Part shown: positions 15,204 through 28,052 of the stretch, piece after piece
How positions within the stretch are numbered: position 1 is the stretch's first letter
Layout of the letters: every line of letters starts with the position of its first letter
Source: Saccharopolyspora shandongensis
GTDB lineage: Bacteria; Actinomycetota; Actinomycetes; Mycobacteriales; Pseudonocardiaceae
Length of the DNA: 64,000 nucleotides
Direction: 5' to 3'
Assembly: GCF_900106995.1 (NCBI RefSeq)
Contig: NZ_FNOK01000042.1
Span: forward strand, 1 to 64,000
Notes under the pieces: generated by a model
What the model was told of the DNA's origin: nothing
The model's database searches: none
The model's input: only the letters and a program-made list of their open reading frames with translations
Made by a program: the position numbers and the translations under genes

Positions 15204-16205
15204 ATGCGCGCCGCGATCATCGACCGGCCCGGTTCGATCAGGGTTGGCGACGTGCCGGATCCGAAGCCGGGGGACGGGCAGCTGGTGATCAAGGTCGGAG
15301 CGTGCGGGATCTGCGGCACGGACCTGCACATCGCCGACGGCCACTTCCCGCCCACGCCTTACCCGATCGTCCCGGGCCACGAGTTCGCCGGCGAGGTCGT
15401 CGAGATCGGCGCGGAGGTGCCGGGGGACTGGAAGGCCGGCGACCGGGTCGCGGTGGATCCCTCGCTGTTCTGCGGGTATTGCACGCCCTGCCGCTCCGGC
15501 CACGGCAACCTGTGCGCGAACTGGAACGCCACCGGGGACACCGTGGACGGCGCGTTCGCCGAGTACGTCGCCGTCCCGGCGGCCACCTGCTACCGGATGC
15601 CGGACGAGATGACCTGGCAGCAGGGCGCGCTGGTCGAGCCGGTGTCGTGCGCGGTGCACGGCGTCCGGCAGATCGGCGTCGAAGCGGGCGAGCGGTTCCT
15701 CGTGGTGGGCGCGGGCACGATGGGGTTGCTGATGCAGCAGCTGCTCCAGCGCGGCGGCGCGCACGTCACGGTGGTCGACCGCAACGAGGCGCGGCTGGGC
15801 CGGGCGAGCAAGCTCGGCGCGGTGGCGGTCGGCACCGACGTCGCCGAGCTCGACGAGCGGTTCGACGCCGCCGTCGACTGCACCGGTGCCGCGCCCGCGA
15901 TCGAGGCGGCCTTCGACTCGCTGCGCCGCGGTGGCCGGCTGCTGGTGTTCGGGGTGGCCCCGGAAGCGGCCCGCGTGTCGCTCTCGCCGTTCCGGATCTA
16001 CAACGACGAGATCAAGATCGTCGGCTCCATGGCGGTGCTCAACAGCTTCGGCGCCGCGCTGAACCTGGTGGCCTCCGGTGCGATCGACACCGCGGCGCTG
16101 CTCACCGACACCCTGCCGCTGGAGGAGTTCCCCGCGGCGCTCGACCTGATGCGCAGCGGTGCCGGGCTGAAGGTCCAGGTGCTGCCGGGAGGCGTTGATG
16201 CATAG
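15204..16205 (+). CDS. zinc-dependent polyol/alcohol dehydrogenase (MDR family)
   Basis: A 333-residue medium-chain dehydrogenase. The catalytic zinc site is GACGICGTDLHIADG with GHEFAGEV; the structural zinc cysteines are CGYCTPCRSGHGNLC; the NAD-binding loop is VVGAGTMGLLMQQLLQRGG. It resembles sorbitol/xylitol or L-threonine-type dehydrogenases. The ATG at 15204 follows GGAATGGAG. It is the first gene of an operon with an ABC importer (next gene overlaps by eight bases), so it probably oxidises the imported polyol in the cytoplasm using NAD+. Confidence 0.9.
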   Translation: MRAAIIDRPGSIRVGDVPDPKPGDGQLVIKVGACGICGTDLHIADGHFPPTPYPIVPGHEFAGEVVEIGAEVPGDWKAGDRVAVDPSLFCGYCTPCRSGHGNLCANWNATGDTVDGAFAEYVAVPAATCYRMPDEMTWQQGALVEPVSCAVHGVRQIGVEAGERFLVVGAGTMGLLMQQLLQRGGAHVTVVDRNEARLGRASKLGAVAVGTDVAELDERFDAAVDCTGAAPAIEAAFDSLRRGGRLLVFGVAPEAARVSLSPFRIYNDEIKIVGSMAVLNSFGAALNLVASGAIDTAALLTDTLPLEEFPAALDLMRSGAGLKVQVLPGGVDA

Positions 16206-17547
16206 CCGAACGAAGAAGCTCGCGCTGCTCGCGTGCGCCGCGCTGCTCACGCTCACCGGCTGCGCCGGCGCCGGTGCGCTGGGCTCCGGCGGGCGGACGC
16301 TGGTGGTCGCGATCGTGTCGAACCCGCAGATGGAGGACGCGATCGCGCTGTCGGACCAGTTCGAGCGGGACAACCCCGGCATCAAGCTGAAGTTCGTGCA
16401 GCTGCCCGAGAACCAGGCGCGCGCCAAGATCACCGCCTCGACCGCCACCGAGGGCGGCGAGTTCGACGTGGTGATGATCAGCAACTACGAGACGCCGCAG
16501 TGGGCGGCCAACGGCTGGCTGGAGAATCTGCAGCCCTACGTCGACGCCAGCGAGGGCTACGACCCGGGCGACTTCATCCCGAGCATCAGGGACTCGCTGT
16601 CCTACCAGGGCTCGATGTACGCGGTGCCGTTCTACGGCGAGTCGTCCTTCCTCGCCTACCGCAAGGACCTGTTCGAGCAGGCCGGGCTGACCATGCCGGA
16701 ACGCCCGACCTGGCAGCAGATCGCCGACTTCGCGGCCAGGCTCGACGACAAGGCGGCGGGCGTGTCCGGCATCTGCCTGCGCGGCAAGCCGGGCTGGGGC
16801 GAGAGCCTCGCGCCGTTCACCACGGTCGCGAACACCTTCGGGGCGCGCTGGTTCGACGAGAACTGGAACGCTCAGCTGACCTCGCCGGAATTCCGCTCCG
16901 CCGCCGAGTTCTACGTGAACCTGGTGCGCGAGCACGGCGAGGTCGGCGCGTCGAGCGCGGGCTTCTCCGAATGCGGCACGCGCTACGGGCAGGGCCAGGC
17001 GGCGATGTGGTACGACGCCACGGTCATGGCCGGCACCAACGAGGACCCGGAGAGCAGCGAGGTCGTCGGCAAGTCCGGCTACGTCGCGGCCCCGGTCGAG
17101 CGCACCGATAGCAGCGGCTGGCTCTACACCTGGTCGCTGGCCATGCCGAAGGTCGCCGAGGACAAGGACGCCGCCTGGCGGTTCATGCGCTGGATGACCG
17201 ACAAGGAGTTCGTGCGCAACGTCGGCACCACCTTCGGCTGGAACCGGGTGCCGCCAGGCTGCCGCCTGTCGACGTACCAGATCCCCGAGTACCAGCAGGC
17301 CGCCCAGGCCTACGCACCGGCCACTTTGGACGGAATCGACCGCGCCAAGCAGAGCAACTCGATGCTGCGCCCGGTGCCGTACCCGGGAATCCAGTTCGTC
17401 GGCATCCCGGAGTTCCAGGACCTCGGCACGCGGGTCAGCCAGCAGCTGTCCGCCGCCATCGCGGGCCAGATCACGGTCGACGAGGCGCTCCAGCAGTCCC
17501 AGGAGTACGCCGAATCGGTCGGCGCGGCATACCGGGAGACCAGATGA
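16198..17547 (+). CDS. ABC transporter substrate-binding lipoprotein (sugar/polyol)
   Basis: A 449-residue family-1 extracellular solute-binding protein. Residues 1-22 are a lipoprotein signal (LALLACAALLTLTGC, lipobox LTGC). The body shows the family pattern: FERDNPGIKLKFVQLPEN, GEFDVVMISNYETPQWAANGWL, YAVPFYGESSFLAYRKDLFEQAG and WSLAMPKVAEDKDAAWRFMRWM. It resembles binding proteins of sorbitol/mannitol-type importers. It overlaps the dehydrogenase end and is followed directly by two permease genes. Confidence 0.9.
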   Translation: MHSRTKKLALLACAALLTLTGCAGAGALGSGGRTLVVAIVSNPQMEDAIALSDQFERDNPGIKLKFVQLPENQARAKITASTATEGGEFDVVMISNYETPQWAANGWLENLQPYVDASEGYDPGDFIPSIRDSLSYQGSMYAVPFYGESSFLAYRKDLFEQAGLTMPERPTWQQIADFAARLDDKAAGVSGICLRGKPGWGESLAPFTTVANTFGARWFDENWNAQLTSPEFRSAAEFYVNLVREHGEVGASSAGFSECGTRYGQGQAAMWYDATVMAGTNEDPESSEVVGKSGYVAAPVERTDSSGWLYTWSLAMPKVAEDKDAAWRFMRWMTDKEFVRNVGTTFGWNRVPPGCRLSTYQIPEYQQAAQAYAPATLDGIDRAKQSNSMLRPVPYPGIQFVGIPEFQDLGTRVSQQLSAAIAGQITVDEALQQSQEYAESVGAAYRETR

Positions 17548-18473
17548 CCCAGACCGCCACGACACGAGTCACGCCGCCCGTCCAGGTGCGCAAGCCGGTC
17601 GGAAAGTGGTCCGGCACCGCCTGGCTGCGCCGGGCCCCGCTCATGCCCGCCCTGCTGTTCACGATCGTGGTCACGCAGATCCCGTTCGTGCTCACCGTGT
17701 TCTACTCGTTCCAGTCCTGGAACCTGGTGCGGCCGGGCTCCCGCCACTTCGTCGGACTGCGCAACTACGTCGACGTGTTCGCCGACAGCCAGTTCCGCGG
17801 CGCGATGCTGAACACGGTGCTGCTGACCGTGGTCTGCGTGCTGGTGGCGATGCTGCTCGGCCTCGGGCTGGCGCTGCTGCTGGACCGGCGGTTCATCGGC
17901 CGCGGAGTGGTCCGCACGCTGCTCATCACGCCGTTCCTGATCCTCCCGGCGGCCGGCGCGCTGCTGTGGAAGACGACGATGTTCGACCCGAGCTACGGAC
18001 TGCTGAACTTCGTCTTCGGCGGCGACACCGACTGGCTGTCGGAGTTCCCGCTGGCGTCGGTCATGGCGCAGATCGTCTGGCAGTGGACGCCGTTCATGAT
18101 GCTGCTGATCCTCGCGGGCCTGCAGGGGCAGTCCAAGGAGGTGCTCGAGGCCGCGGCGGTCGACGGCGCGGGCCGGTGGCGCATCTTCGCGTCGATCACC
18201 CTGCCGCAGCTGACCCGCTACCTGCAGCTGGCGATCCTGCTCGGCGCGATCTACATCGTGAACAGCTTCGATGCGATCTTCCTGATGACCCAGGGCGGCC
18301 CGGGCACCGCCAGCACGAACCTGCCCTACTACATCTACCAGCGCGCCTTCGAGGGCTTCGACATCGGGCAGTCTTCGGCGATGGGCGTCATCGTCGTCGT
18401 GCTGACCCTGATCGTGGCGACCTTTGCGCTGCGCTTGATGTTCCGGACCTTCGGCGTGAGCGAGGTGCGATGA
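17544..18473 (+). CDS. ABC sugar transporter permease (MalF-like)
   Basis: A 309-residue inner-membrane permease with six predicted membrane helices. The cytoplasmic coupling loop is intact: EAAAVDGAGRWRIFASITLP, the EAA motif that contacts the ATPase. Its ATG overlaps the binding-protein stop (ATGA), and the next permease overlaps its own end, so all are co-translated. Confidence 0.92.
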   Translation: MTQTATTRVTPPVQVRKPVGKWSGTAWLRRAPLMPALLFTIVVTQIPFVLTVFYSFQSWNLVRPGSRHFVGLRNYVDVFADSQFRGAMLNTVLLTVVCVLVAMLLGLGLALLLDRRFIGRGVVRTLLITPFLILPAAGALLWKTTMFDPSYGLLNFVFGGDTDWLSEFPLASVMAQIVWQWTPFMMLLILAGLQGQSKEVLEAAAVDGAGRWRIFASITLPQLTRYLQLAILLGAIYIVNSFDAIFLMTQGGPGTASTNLPYYIYQRAFEGFDIGQSSAMGVIVVVLTLIVATFALRLMFRTFGVSEVR

Positions 18474-19294
18474 TGCGTGCCGGAAATCCGGCCGGCAGGT
18501 GGGCGCTGACCGCGTTCACCTGGCTGGTCGCCATCCTGTTCGTCTTCCCGTTGCTGTGGATGGTGCTCACGGCGTTCAAGCAGGAGGCCGACGCCTACAC
18601 GGACCCGCCGCGGCTGGTGTTCACCCCGACGCTGGACCAGTTCGCCGGCGTCGTGGAACGCGGTTTCCTGCCGTACCTGGGCAATTCGGCGTTCGTCACG
18701 GTGGTGTCGACGCTGCTGGTGCTGCTGATGGCGGTCCCGGCGGCCTACGCGCTGTCGATCGCGGCGGTGCCGGGCACCCGGGACGCGCTCGGGTTCTTCC
18801 TGTCCACCAAGATGCTGCCGATCGTCGCGGCGATCATCCCGATGTACGTGATCTCGCAGAACCTGAAGCTGCTGGACAACGTCTGGGCGCTGGTCATCCT
18901 CTACACGGCGATGAACCTGCCGCTGGCGATCTGGATGATGCGCTCGTTCTTCCTGGAAGTGCCGAAGGAGATGGTGGAGGCGGGCCGCGTGGACGGCGCG
19001 AAGCTGCCGACCCTGCTGTTCAAGATCATCCTGCCGGTGGTCGCGCCCGGCATCGCGGCGACGGCGCTGATCTGCGTGATCTTCTCCTGGACGGAGTTCT
19101 TCTACGCGGTGAACCTGACGGCGGCCCAGGCGGGCACGGTGCCGGTGTTCCTGGTCGGCTTCATCACCAGCGAGGGCCTGTACTGGGCCCAGCTGTCGGC
19201 GGCGGCCCTCCTGGCATCGCTACCGGTGATGATCATCGGCTGGATAGCCCAGAACCACCTGGTCCGAGGCCTCTCCATGGGAGCGGTGAAGTAA
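18470..19294 (+). CDS. ABC sugar transporter permease (MalG-like)
   Basis: A 274-residue permease with six membrane helices and the EAA-type loop VEAGRVDGAKLPTLLFKIILP, ending in the GAVK tail common to MalG-type proteins. Two ATGs in a row (18470, 18473) overlap the preceding stop. No ATP-binding gene follows; in actinobacteria such importers usually borrow the shared MsiK-type ATPase encoded elsewhere. Confidence 0.92.
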   Translation: MMRAGNPAGRWALTAFTWLVAILFVFPLLWMVLTAFKQEADAYTDPPRLVFTPTLDQFAGVVERGFLPYLGNSAFVTVVSTLLVLLMAVPAAYALSIAAVPGTRDALGFFLSTKMLPIVAAIIPMYVISQNLKLLDNVWALVILYTAMNLPLAIWMMRSFFLEVPKEMVEAGRVDGAKLPTLLFKIILPVVAPGIAATALICVIFSWTEFFYAVNLTAAQAGTVPVFLVGFITSEGLYWAQLSAAALLASLPVMIIGWIAQNHLVRGLSMGAVK

Positions 19295-19307
19295 CCCCCC
19301 CAGAACG

Positions 19308-19343
19308 CTCCCCCCTGCCGCCCACCCCCCGCGGCAGGGGGAG
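19308..19343 (+). terminator. terminator of the polyol operon
   Basis: CTCCCCCCTGCCGC (19308-19321) pairs with GCGGCAGGGGGAG (19331-19343), with one bulged base, followed by a pyrimidine-rich TTCCCTTTT. It begins 14 bases after the last permease stop. Confidence 0.75.
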
Positions 19344-19587
19344 TTCCCTTTTCGCGAGACGTCGTCGGCCACCTGACCTGGTGCCGTAGGCAAGCGGCCG
19401 GGGGCGCGGTACGGCCGCGGGCGGTCTTGTCTCTGTCCGGGCCGCCGGCGGCCCGGCGCCGGGTTTCGAAAGTGAGGACGAAGGTCCTGGCGAGCGGCGG
19501 CCGGATCCGGGCATGCTGGCTTTGGTCGCCGCACCCGGACAACGTCGCCCGCCGCGGCGTTTTCGCTTGCTCGCGAGGAGGTTGATG

Positions 19588-19980
19588 ATGAACGACATTC
19601 GGATCGACGAGCCGACGCGGTTTTGGTCGGTCCCCGCCGCGGCGGGGCAGCAGGTTCCGGCGCCGCGCGCGCCCGAGGCGAGCAGCGGTCGTGCCCGGCT
19701 CGTGATCAGTCGCGGGCCCGACTCGGGCACCGGGATCACCATCGGCATGCCGCGCACCACGATCGGGCGCGGACGTGACTGCGACATCGTGGTCGACGAC
19801 GTCACCGTCTCGCACGTGCACGCCGAACTGCGCGAGGAGGGCGGCCGGTGGGTGCTCGTCGACGGCGGCTCGCTCAACGGCACCTACCTCAACCGGCTGC
19901 CGGTGGACGCCGCCGTGCTGGCCGACGGTGACGAGATCTGGGTCGGCAAGGTCCGCTTCACCTTCCGCACCGAGGCCTGA
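19588..19980 (+). CDS. FHA domain protein
   Basis: A 130-residue protein. Residues about 45-130 form an FHA phosphothreonine-binding domain: TTIGRGRDCDIVVDDVTVSHVHAEL holds the GR and SxxH motifs and GSLNGTYLN the NG turn. The N-terminal 40 residues are proline/alanine-rich. Of two adjacent ATGs (19585, 19588) the second has the better spacing to GAGGAGG. FHA proteins read Ser/Thr-kinase phosphorylation. It lies 52 bases before the DevR-like gene and may be co-transcribed with it. Confidence 0.85.
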   Translation: MNDIRIDEPTRFWSVPAAAGQQVPAPRAPEASSGRARLVISRGPDSGTGITIGMPRTTIGRGRDCDIVVDDVTVSHVHAELREEGGRWVLVDGGSLNGTYLNRLPVDAAVLADGDEIWVGKVRFTFRTEA

Positions 19981-20032
19981 GGCCGGCGAAGAGCACCGGG
20001 CAGAGGCCCGTGTGCGCTCGTAGCCTGGAAGG

Positions 20033-20698
20033 GTGGATGACACCCGGTCCGGCAAGACGACGGTGTTCCTGGTCGACGATCACGAGGTGGTGCGGGTCGG
20101 GCTGGCCGACCTGCTCAGCGCCGAGCCCGACCTCGAAGTCGTGGGCCAGGCCGCCACGGTCGGTGAGGCGGAGGCCCGCATTCCCGCCCTGCGGCCGGAC
20201 GTGGCCGTGCTCGACGTGCGACTCCCGGACGGTAGCGGCATCGAGCTCTGCCGGGAGCTGCGGTCCCGGCTGCCCGGGCTGAACTGCCTGATGCTGACCT
20301 CGTTCCCGGACGAGCAGGCCATGCTGGACGCGATGCTGGCCGGCGCCGCCGGCTTCGTGATCAAGAACATCAAGGGGATGGAGCTGGCGTCGGCGGTGCG
20401 CACGGTCGGATCGGGCCGGTCGCTGCTCGGCACGCAGGGCACCGCGGAGCTGGTGAACAAGCTGCGCGCCAAGCTGGACAGCGCCGCGGGGCTGCCTGAC
20501 CTGACGCCCCAGGAGCGCGTCCTGCTCGACCTGATCCGCCAGGGCCTGACCAACCGGCAGATCGCCGATCGGATGTACCTGGCGGAGAAGACGGTCAAGA
20601 ACTACGTGTCCCGGCTGCTGGCCAAGCTGGGCCTGCAGCGCCGGACCCAGGCGGCGGTCCTGGCCACCCAGCTGCACCATCGGCCGAAGCGGGTCTGA
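20033..20698 (+). CDS. devR: NarL/LuxR response regulator, DevR (DosR)-like
   Basis: A 221-residue response regulator closely resembling mycobacterial DosR along its length: [20 protein letters not shown], the phosphoacceptor Asp61 in [33 protein letters not shown] (Lys conserved, next residue Asn instead of Asp), and the LuxR helix-turn-helix [20 protein letters not shown]. The GTG start at 20033 has no ribosome site; TAGCCT lies 20021-20026, six bases before it, so translation is probably leaderless. It heads a DevR-Acg-DevS cluster for hypoxia/NO response. Confidence 0.92.
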   Translation: MDDTRSGKTTVFLVDDHEVVRVGLADLLSAEPDLEVVGQAATVGEAEARIPALRPDVAVLDVRLPDGSGIELCRELRSRLPGLNCLMLTSFPDEQAMLDAMLAGAAGFVIKNIKGMELASAVRTVGSGRSLLGTQGTAELVNKLRAKLDSAAGLPDLTPQERVLLDLIRQGLTNRQIADRMYLAEKTVKNYVSRLLAKLGLQRRTQAAVLATQLHHRPKRV

Positions 20699-20704
20699 CG
20701 ACCG

Positions 20705-23547
<2,843 letters not shown>

Positions 23548-24051
23548 TCGCATCCGCGCCGCGGTGCCATCGTGTGCCATGACGGGCGACGGTGGCGCAC
23601 ATCGTGCCCTTGGATTCCTGCACGGTGGTCGGCGCCTCGGAGTCCCGATCCGGGGGTCGCGTTTCAGCGGGGCGCGCGGGCACGTAGGGGACGCCGCCGT
23701 CTGGGGCGCAGGGCGCCGTTTCGCGTGAAAACGGCGCCCTGCATGAGGACGGGGTGGCGTTTTCGCGCGAAAACGCCACCGGTGTCCGGCGTCGGGACGC
23801 CTTCGGGATGAGCCGGGCGCAGCCATTCTGAGGCGACATCTTGGGCGAATTCGGGACCGTTGTGGCTCCTTTTCGGGCGGGCCGAACGGCGCGTTCAGCT
23901 GGCCTCATGTGCCGTCGACGCGTTCTTCCGGCGCGGAGCGCGCCAAAATGGCTTGTATTAGTGCCATGACGATGCCATAGTGACGCCATCGATCCGGCGG
24001 GGTGACCCCGGTGATCGAGATCGACGCGTTGCTACGACGAAAGGAGGGGGC
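23548..24051. other. 504-base gap with palindromes
   Basis: No supported gene: the long frames are arginine-rich and cross hairpins. It holds two palindromes of the TTTTCGCGCGAAAA type (23708-23742 and 23753-23780), a GAACGGCGCGTTC variant near 23882-23894, and, close to its end, the promoter region and AAGGAGGGGG ribosome site of the ABC exporter. Confidence 0.6.
23708..23780. repeat. pair of TTTTCGCGCGAAAA-type palindromes
   Basis: The first (23708-23742) has arms GCAGGGCGCCGTTT / AAACGGCGCCCTGC around a short centre. The second (23753-23780) is a perfect 28-base palindrome with half-site GGTGGCGTTTTCGC. A third relative is at 32025-32051. The first may end the devS transcript. Confidence 0.75.
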
Positions 24052-25003
24052 ATGGCTGGGCGATCCGCCATCTCGGTCCGCGGGCTGCGGAAGTCGTTCG
24101 GGGACAAGGTCGTGCTCGACGGCATCGACCTGGACATCCCGCAGGGCAGCATCTACTCGCTGCTGGGCCCCAACGGCGCGGGCAAGACCACCACCGTGCA
24201 GATCCTGTCCACGCTCATCCGCGCCGACGCCGGGAACATCCGGGTCGCCGGGCACGACCTGGCCGCCGAGCCCGACGCGGTGCGCGCCGCGATAGGCGTC
24301 ACCGGCCAGTTCTCGGCGGTCGACAACCTGCTCACCGCCGAGGAGAACCTGCTCCTGATGGCCGACCTGTGTCACCTGCGCCGGCCCGTCGGCCGGCGGC
24401 GGGCCGCGGAGCTGCTGGAGCGGTTCGACCTGGTCGAGGCGGGCCGGGAAGCCGGTCGCGGCCTACTCCGGCGGCATGCGGCGGCGGCTCGACCTCGCGA
24501 TGACCCTGGTCGGCGATCCGCGGGTCATCTTCCTCGACGAGCCGACCACCGGGCTGGACCCGCGCAGCCGCCGCACCACGTGGCAGATCATCCGCGACCT
24601 GGTGGCCGGCGGCGTCACGATCTTCCTGACCACGCAGTACCTGGAGGAGGCGGACCAGCTCGCCGACCGGATCGCCGTCCTGGACCACGGGCGGCTGGTC
24701 GCCGAAGGCACCGCCGCCGAACTCAAGCGCCGGATCCCGGGCGGCCACGTCAGCCTGCGGTTCGCCGGTGCCGCCGAGCTCGCCGCAGCCGCCCGGAACT
24801 TCCGCGACGTCGCCCGCGACGACGAAGCGCTCACCCTGCAGATCCCCAACGACGGCAGCATTCCGGCGCTGCGCGGCCTGCTCGACCGCCTCGACGCCGA
24901 GTCGATCAAGCCCGACGCGCTGTCCGTGCACACCCCCGACCTCGACGACGTCTTCCTCGCCCTCACCGGCCGCCCCGACAACGAGAAGGAGCCGCTTCGA
25001 TGA
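24052..25003 (+). pseudogene. DrrA-like ABC exporter ATPase, frameshifted at 24446-24448
   Basis: The first frame from the ATG at 24052 (ribosome site AAGGAGGGGG) gives a typical daunorubicin-resistance-type ATPase: Walker A LLGPNGAGKTTTVQIL and the Q-loop region VTGQFSAVDNLLTAEENL. At the GGG of 24446-24448 an extra G shifts the frame; reading on without it restores AGRKPVAAYSGGMRRRLDLA (signature motif), then Walker B RVIFLDEPTTGLDPRSRRT and the H-loop. The remainder is intact to 25003, where the permease ATG overlaps. Either the exporter lost its ATPase or the base is a sequence error; all catalytic motifs are otherwise preserved. Confidence 0.85.
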
Positions 25004-25788
25004 GCACCCTTTCCCGCGCCGCGGGCGATTCGATGACGATGCTGCGCCGGAACCTGCTGCGCGCACTGCGCTATCCGGGCATGTCGTTGTCGGTGATCGG
25101 CATGCCGATCGTGATGATGCTGCTGTTCGTCTACGTCCTCGGCGGCGTGCTGGGCGCCGGGCTCGGGGTCGGGGCAGGAGGCGCCGGGTACATCGACTAC
25201 GTCGCGCCGGGGATCATCCTGATGGCCGCGACGTCCGGCTCCGTGGCGGCGTCGGTGTCGGTCTGCGTGGACATGACCGAGGGCATCATCAACCGGTTCC
25301 GGACCATGGCGATCTCCCGGTCGTCGGTGCTGACCGGGCACGTGGTCGGCAGCGTGATCCAGACGATGGTCAGCGTCGTGCTGGTCGTGCTCGTCGCGCT
25401 GCTGCTGGGTTTCCGGCCCAGCGGCGGACCGCTGGCGTGGCTCGGTGCCGTCGCCCTGCTCGCGCTGCTGGCCTTCGCGCTCACCTGGGTGTCGGTCGCG
25501 ATGGGTCTGGTCGCCAGGAGCGCCGAGACGGCGAGCAACGTCGGCCTGCCGTTGCTGTTCCTGCCTTTCCTCGGTAGCGCGTTCGTGCCCACCGATTCGA
25601 TGCCGGCCGGGTTGCGCTGGTTCGCCGAGTACCAGCCCTTCACGCCGATCATCGAGACGGTGCGCGGACTGCTGATGGGCACCCCGGTCGGCGCCGACGC
25701 GGTGCTCGCCGTCGCCTGGTCGGTCGCGATCGCGCTCGCCGGCTACCTGTGGGCGCGGGCGGCGTTCCGGCGCGAGCCCACCCGCTGA
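25000..25788 (+). CDS. DrrB-like ABC-2 type exporter permease
   Basis: A 262-residue membrane protein of the ABC-2/daunorubicin-resistance permease family, with about six membrane helices. Typical elements are LRYPGMSLSVIGMPIVMMLLFVYVLGG, the DMTEGIINRFRTMAISRSSVLTGHV segment and LPLLFLPFLGSAFVPTDSMP. It overlaps the ATPase stop by four bases. Together the pair would export a hydrophobic drug or lipid. It has no regulator gene beside it. Confidence 0.9.
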   Translation: MSTLSRAAGDSMTMLRRNLLRALRYPGMSLSVIGMPIVMMLLFVYVLGGVLGAGLGVGAGGAGYIDYVAPGIILMAATSGSVAASVSVCVDMTEGIINRFRTMAISRSSVLTGHVVGSVIQTMVSVVLVVLVALLLGFRPSGGPLAWLGAVALLALLAFALTWVSVAMGLVARSAETASNVGLPLLFLPFLGSAFVPTDSMPAGLRWFAEYQPFTPIIETVRGLLMGTPVGADAVLAVAWSVAIALAGYLWARAAFRREPTR

Positions 25789-25796
25789 TCAGGATT

Positions 25797-26000
25797 TTTG
25801 ATCTTTGTCTTTGAAGCGGCGCAGCCGCTTAGCCCACCTACGACGCTTGCACCGCCGCGGGTTCTCAGACGGTGCCCGCCCTTCTGGGCTACTGGGCGAG
25901 GCCAGTCCCCGATGCCGCGTATTGGTCATACGTAAGTCGGGGCTCCCACAGTCCAGGCGGCGTCTGTAACTCCCGCAGGGGGCCGCTACCCGCGCCGCCA
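25797..26000 (+). repeat. structured intergenic repeat, copy A
   Basis: This copy starts with the hairpin AAGCGGC-GC-AGCCGCTT directly after the exporter stop, then CACCGCCGCGGGTTCTCAG leading to CGGTGCCC, a second hairpin-like block, GCCGCGTATTGGTC (25914-25927), and GCTACCCGCGCCGCC. Bases 25849-25877 are identical to the reverse complement of 29595-29623. It fills the gap between two convergent genes. Confidence 0.75.
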
Positions 26001-26029
26001 CGTGGAACGAGCCTGGAAGTGGGCCTCGA

Positions 26030-27019
26030 TCAGGCCGGGACCAAGCCGCGGACGTCGGCGAGGAGTTCGAGCGAGCGGCGCCAGGCCCCGCGGTCGGGCG
26101 CCGCGGACACGACGATCAGCTCGTCAGCCTGGGAGCGGTCGACGAACCGGTCCAGGTAGTCGTCGACCTCGGCCGGCGCGCCGACCGCCGTGTACTTGGT
26201 CATCTGCAGGACCTGTTGCCCGGCGGGGGAAGCGAGGATGGCGTCCGCTTCCTCCGGGGTGAATTCCTTGCCCTGGCCGAGCATTCGGGTCACCCGGTAG
26301 CGCTTCGCCGCGAGGAAGTGCTCCTCGGCTTCGTCGGTGGTGTCCGCCGCGATCACGTTGACCCCGGCGATCACGTACGGCTCGGCGAGCTGCGCGGACG
26401 GCTGGAACTCCTGCCGGTACAGCGAAACGGCGGCCTCCAGCGCGTCGGGCGCGAAGTGCGAGGCGAACGAGTAGGGCAGGCCGAGCAGCGCCGCGAGCCT
26501 GGCGCCGAACAGGGAGGAACCGAGGATGTACAGCGGCACGTCGGTCCCCGCGCCCGGCGTCGCGTTGACCCCGGGGATCCGGGTCTCGCCGGACAGGTAT
26601 CCCTGCAGTTCCAGCACGTCCTGCGGGAACGTCTCGGCCGAGGACGGGTCGCGGCGCAGCGCCCGCATCGTCTTCTGGTCGCTGCCCGGGGCGCGGCCGA
26701 GGCCGAGGTCGATCCGCCCCGGGAACAGCGTTTCGAGGGTGCCGAACTGCTCGGCGATGGTCAGCGGCGCGTGGTTGGGCAGCATGATGCCGCCGGCGCC
26801 GAGCCGAATGGTCTTGGTGTGCGCGGCCACGTGGCCGATCAGCACGCTGGTGGCCGACGACGCGATGGACGACATGTTGTGGTGCTCGGCGTACCAGATC
26901 CGCCGGTAGCCCAGCGATTCGGCGCGCTGAGCCAGATCGACGCTGCCGGCGAAGCTGTCGGCGGCCGTCTCGCCCGGGCCGATGTGTGCCAGATCGAGAA
27001 TGGAGAGGGCAACGGCCAC
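26030..27019 (-). CDS. LLM-class flavin-dependent oxidoreductase
   Basis: A 329-residue bacterial-luciferase-like protein of the YhbW-type group: [20 protein letters not shown] at the start, [66 protein letters not shown] and [24 protein letters not shown] are all group signatures. The start is a GTG at 27019. Substrate unknown; members of this group use FMN. It is convergent with the exporter operon. Confidence 0.9.
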   Translation of the reverse strand: MAVALSILDLAHIGPGETAADSFAGSVDLAQRAESLGYRRIWYAEHHNMSSIASSATSVLIGHVAAHTKTIRLGAGGIMLPNHAPLTIAEQFGTLETLFPGRIDLGLGRAPGSDQKTMRALRRDPSSAETFPQDVLELQGYLSGETRIPGVNATPGAGTDVPLYILGSSLFGARLAALLGLPYSFASHFAPDALEAAVSLYRQEFQPSAQLAEPYVIAGVNVIAADTTDEAEEHFLAAKRYRVTRMLGQGKEFTPEEADAILASPAGQQVLQMTKYTAVGAPAEVDDYLDRFVDRSQADELIVVSAAPDRGAWRRSLELLADVRGLVPA

Positions 27020-27171
27020 GGCGGCATCAGCCTTTCATCGCGTGCGACGGGCGCGAGGCAGCCGCCCCGCGCGGCAGAGATAACGGAACAGCCGCCCCGG
27101 TTATTCCGAGATCGCCGAGCAGTGAGACTCGTCACGCCTTGCGCGGTGGCGCATCCTCGTCGGCGGTGTGG

Positions 27172-27220
27172 GGTGAACGGCCCGTTCGCCTCGATGGGCG
27201 AGGTGAACGGGCCGTTCGCG
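27172..27220. repeat. GAACGG(C/G)CCGTTC hairpin repeat, second copy
   Basis: GGTGAACGGCCCGTTCGCC (27172-27190) and GGTGAACGGGCCGTTCGCG (27202-27220) can pair through their GAACGGnCCGTTC cores. It lies after the Rpf-like gene stop (minus, 27249), so it may be its terminator, and is related to the hairpin at 5882-5934. Confidence 0.7.
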
Positions 27221-27248
27221 CCAACCGCCTGGAGATCCACACCGGAGG

Positions 27249-28052
<804 letters not shown>

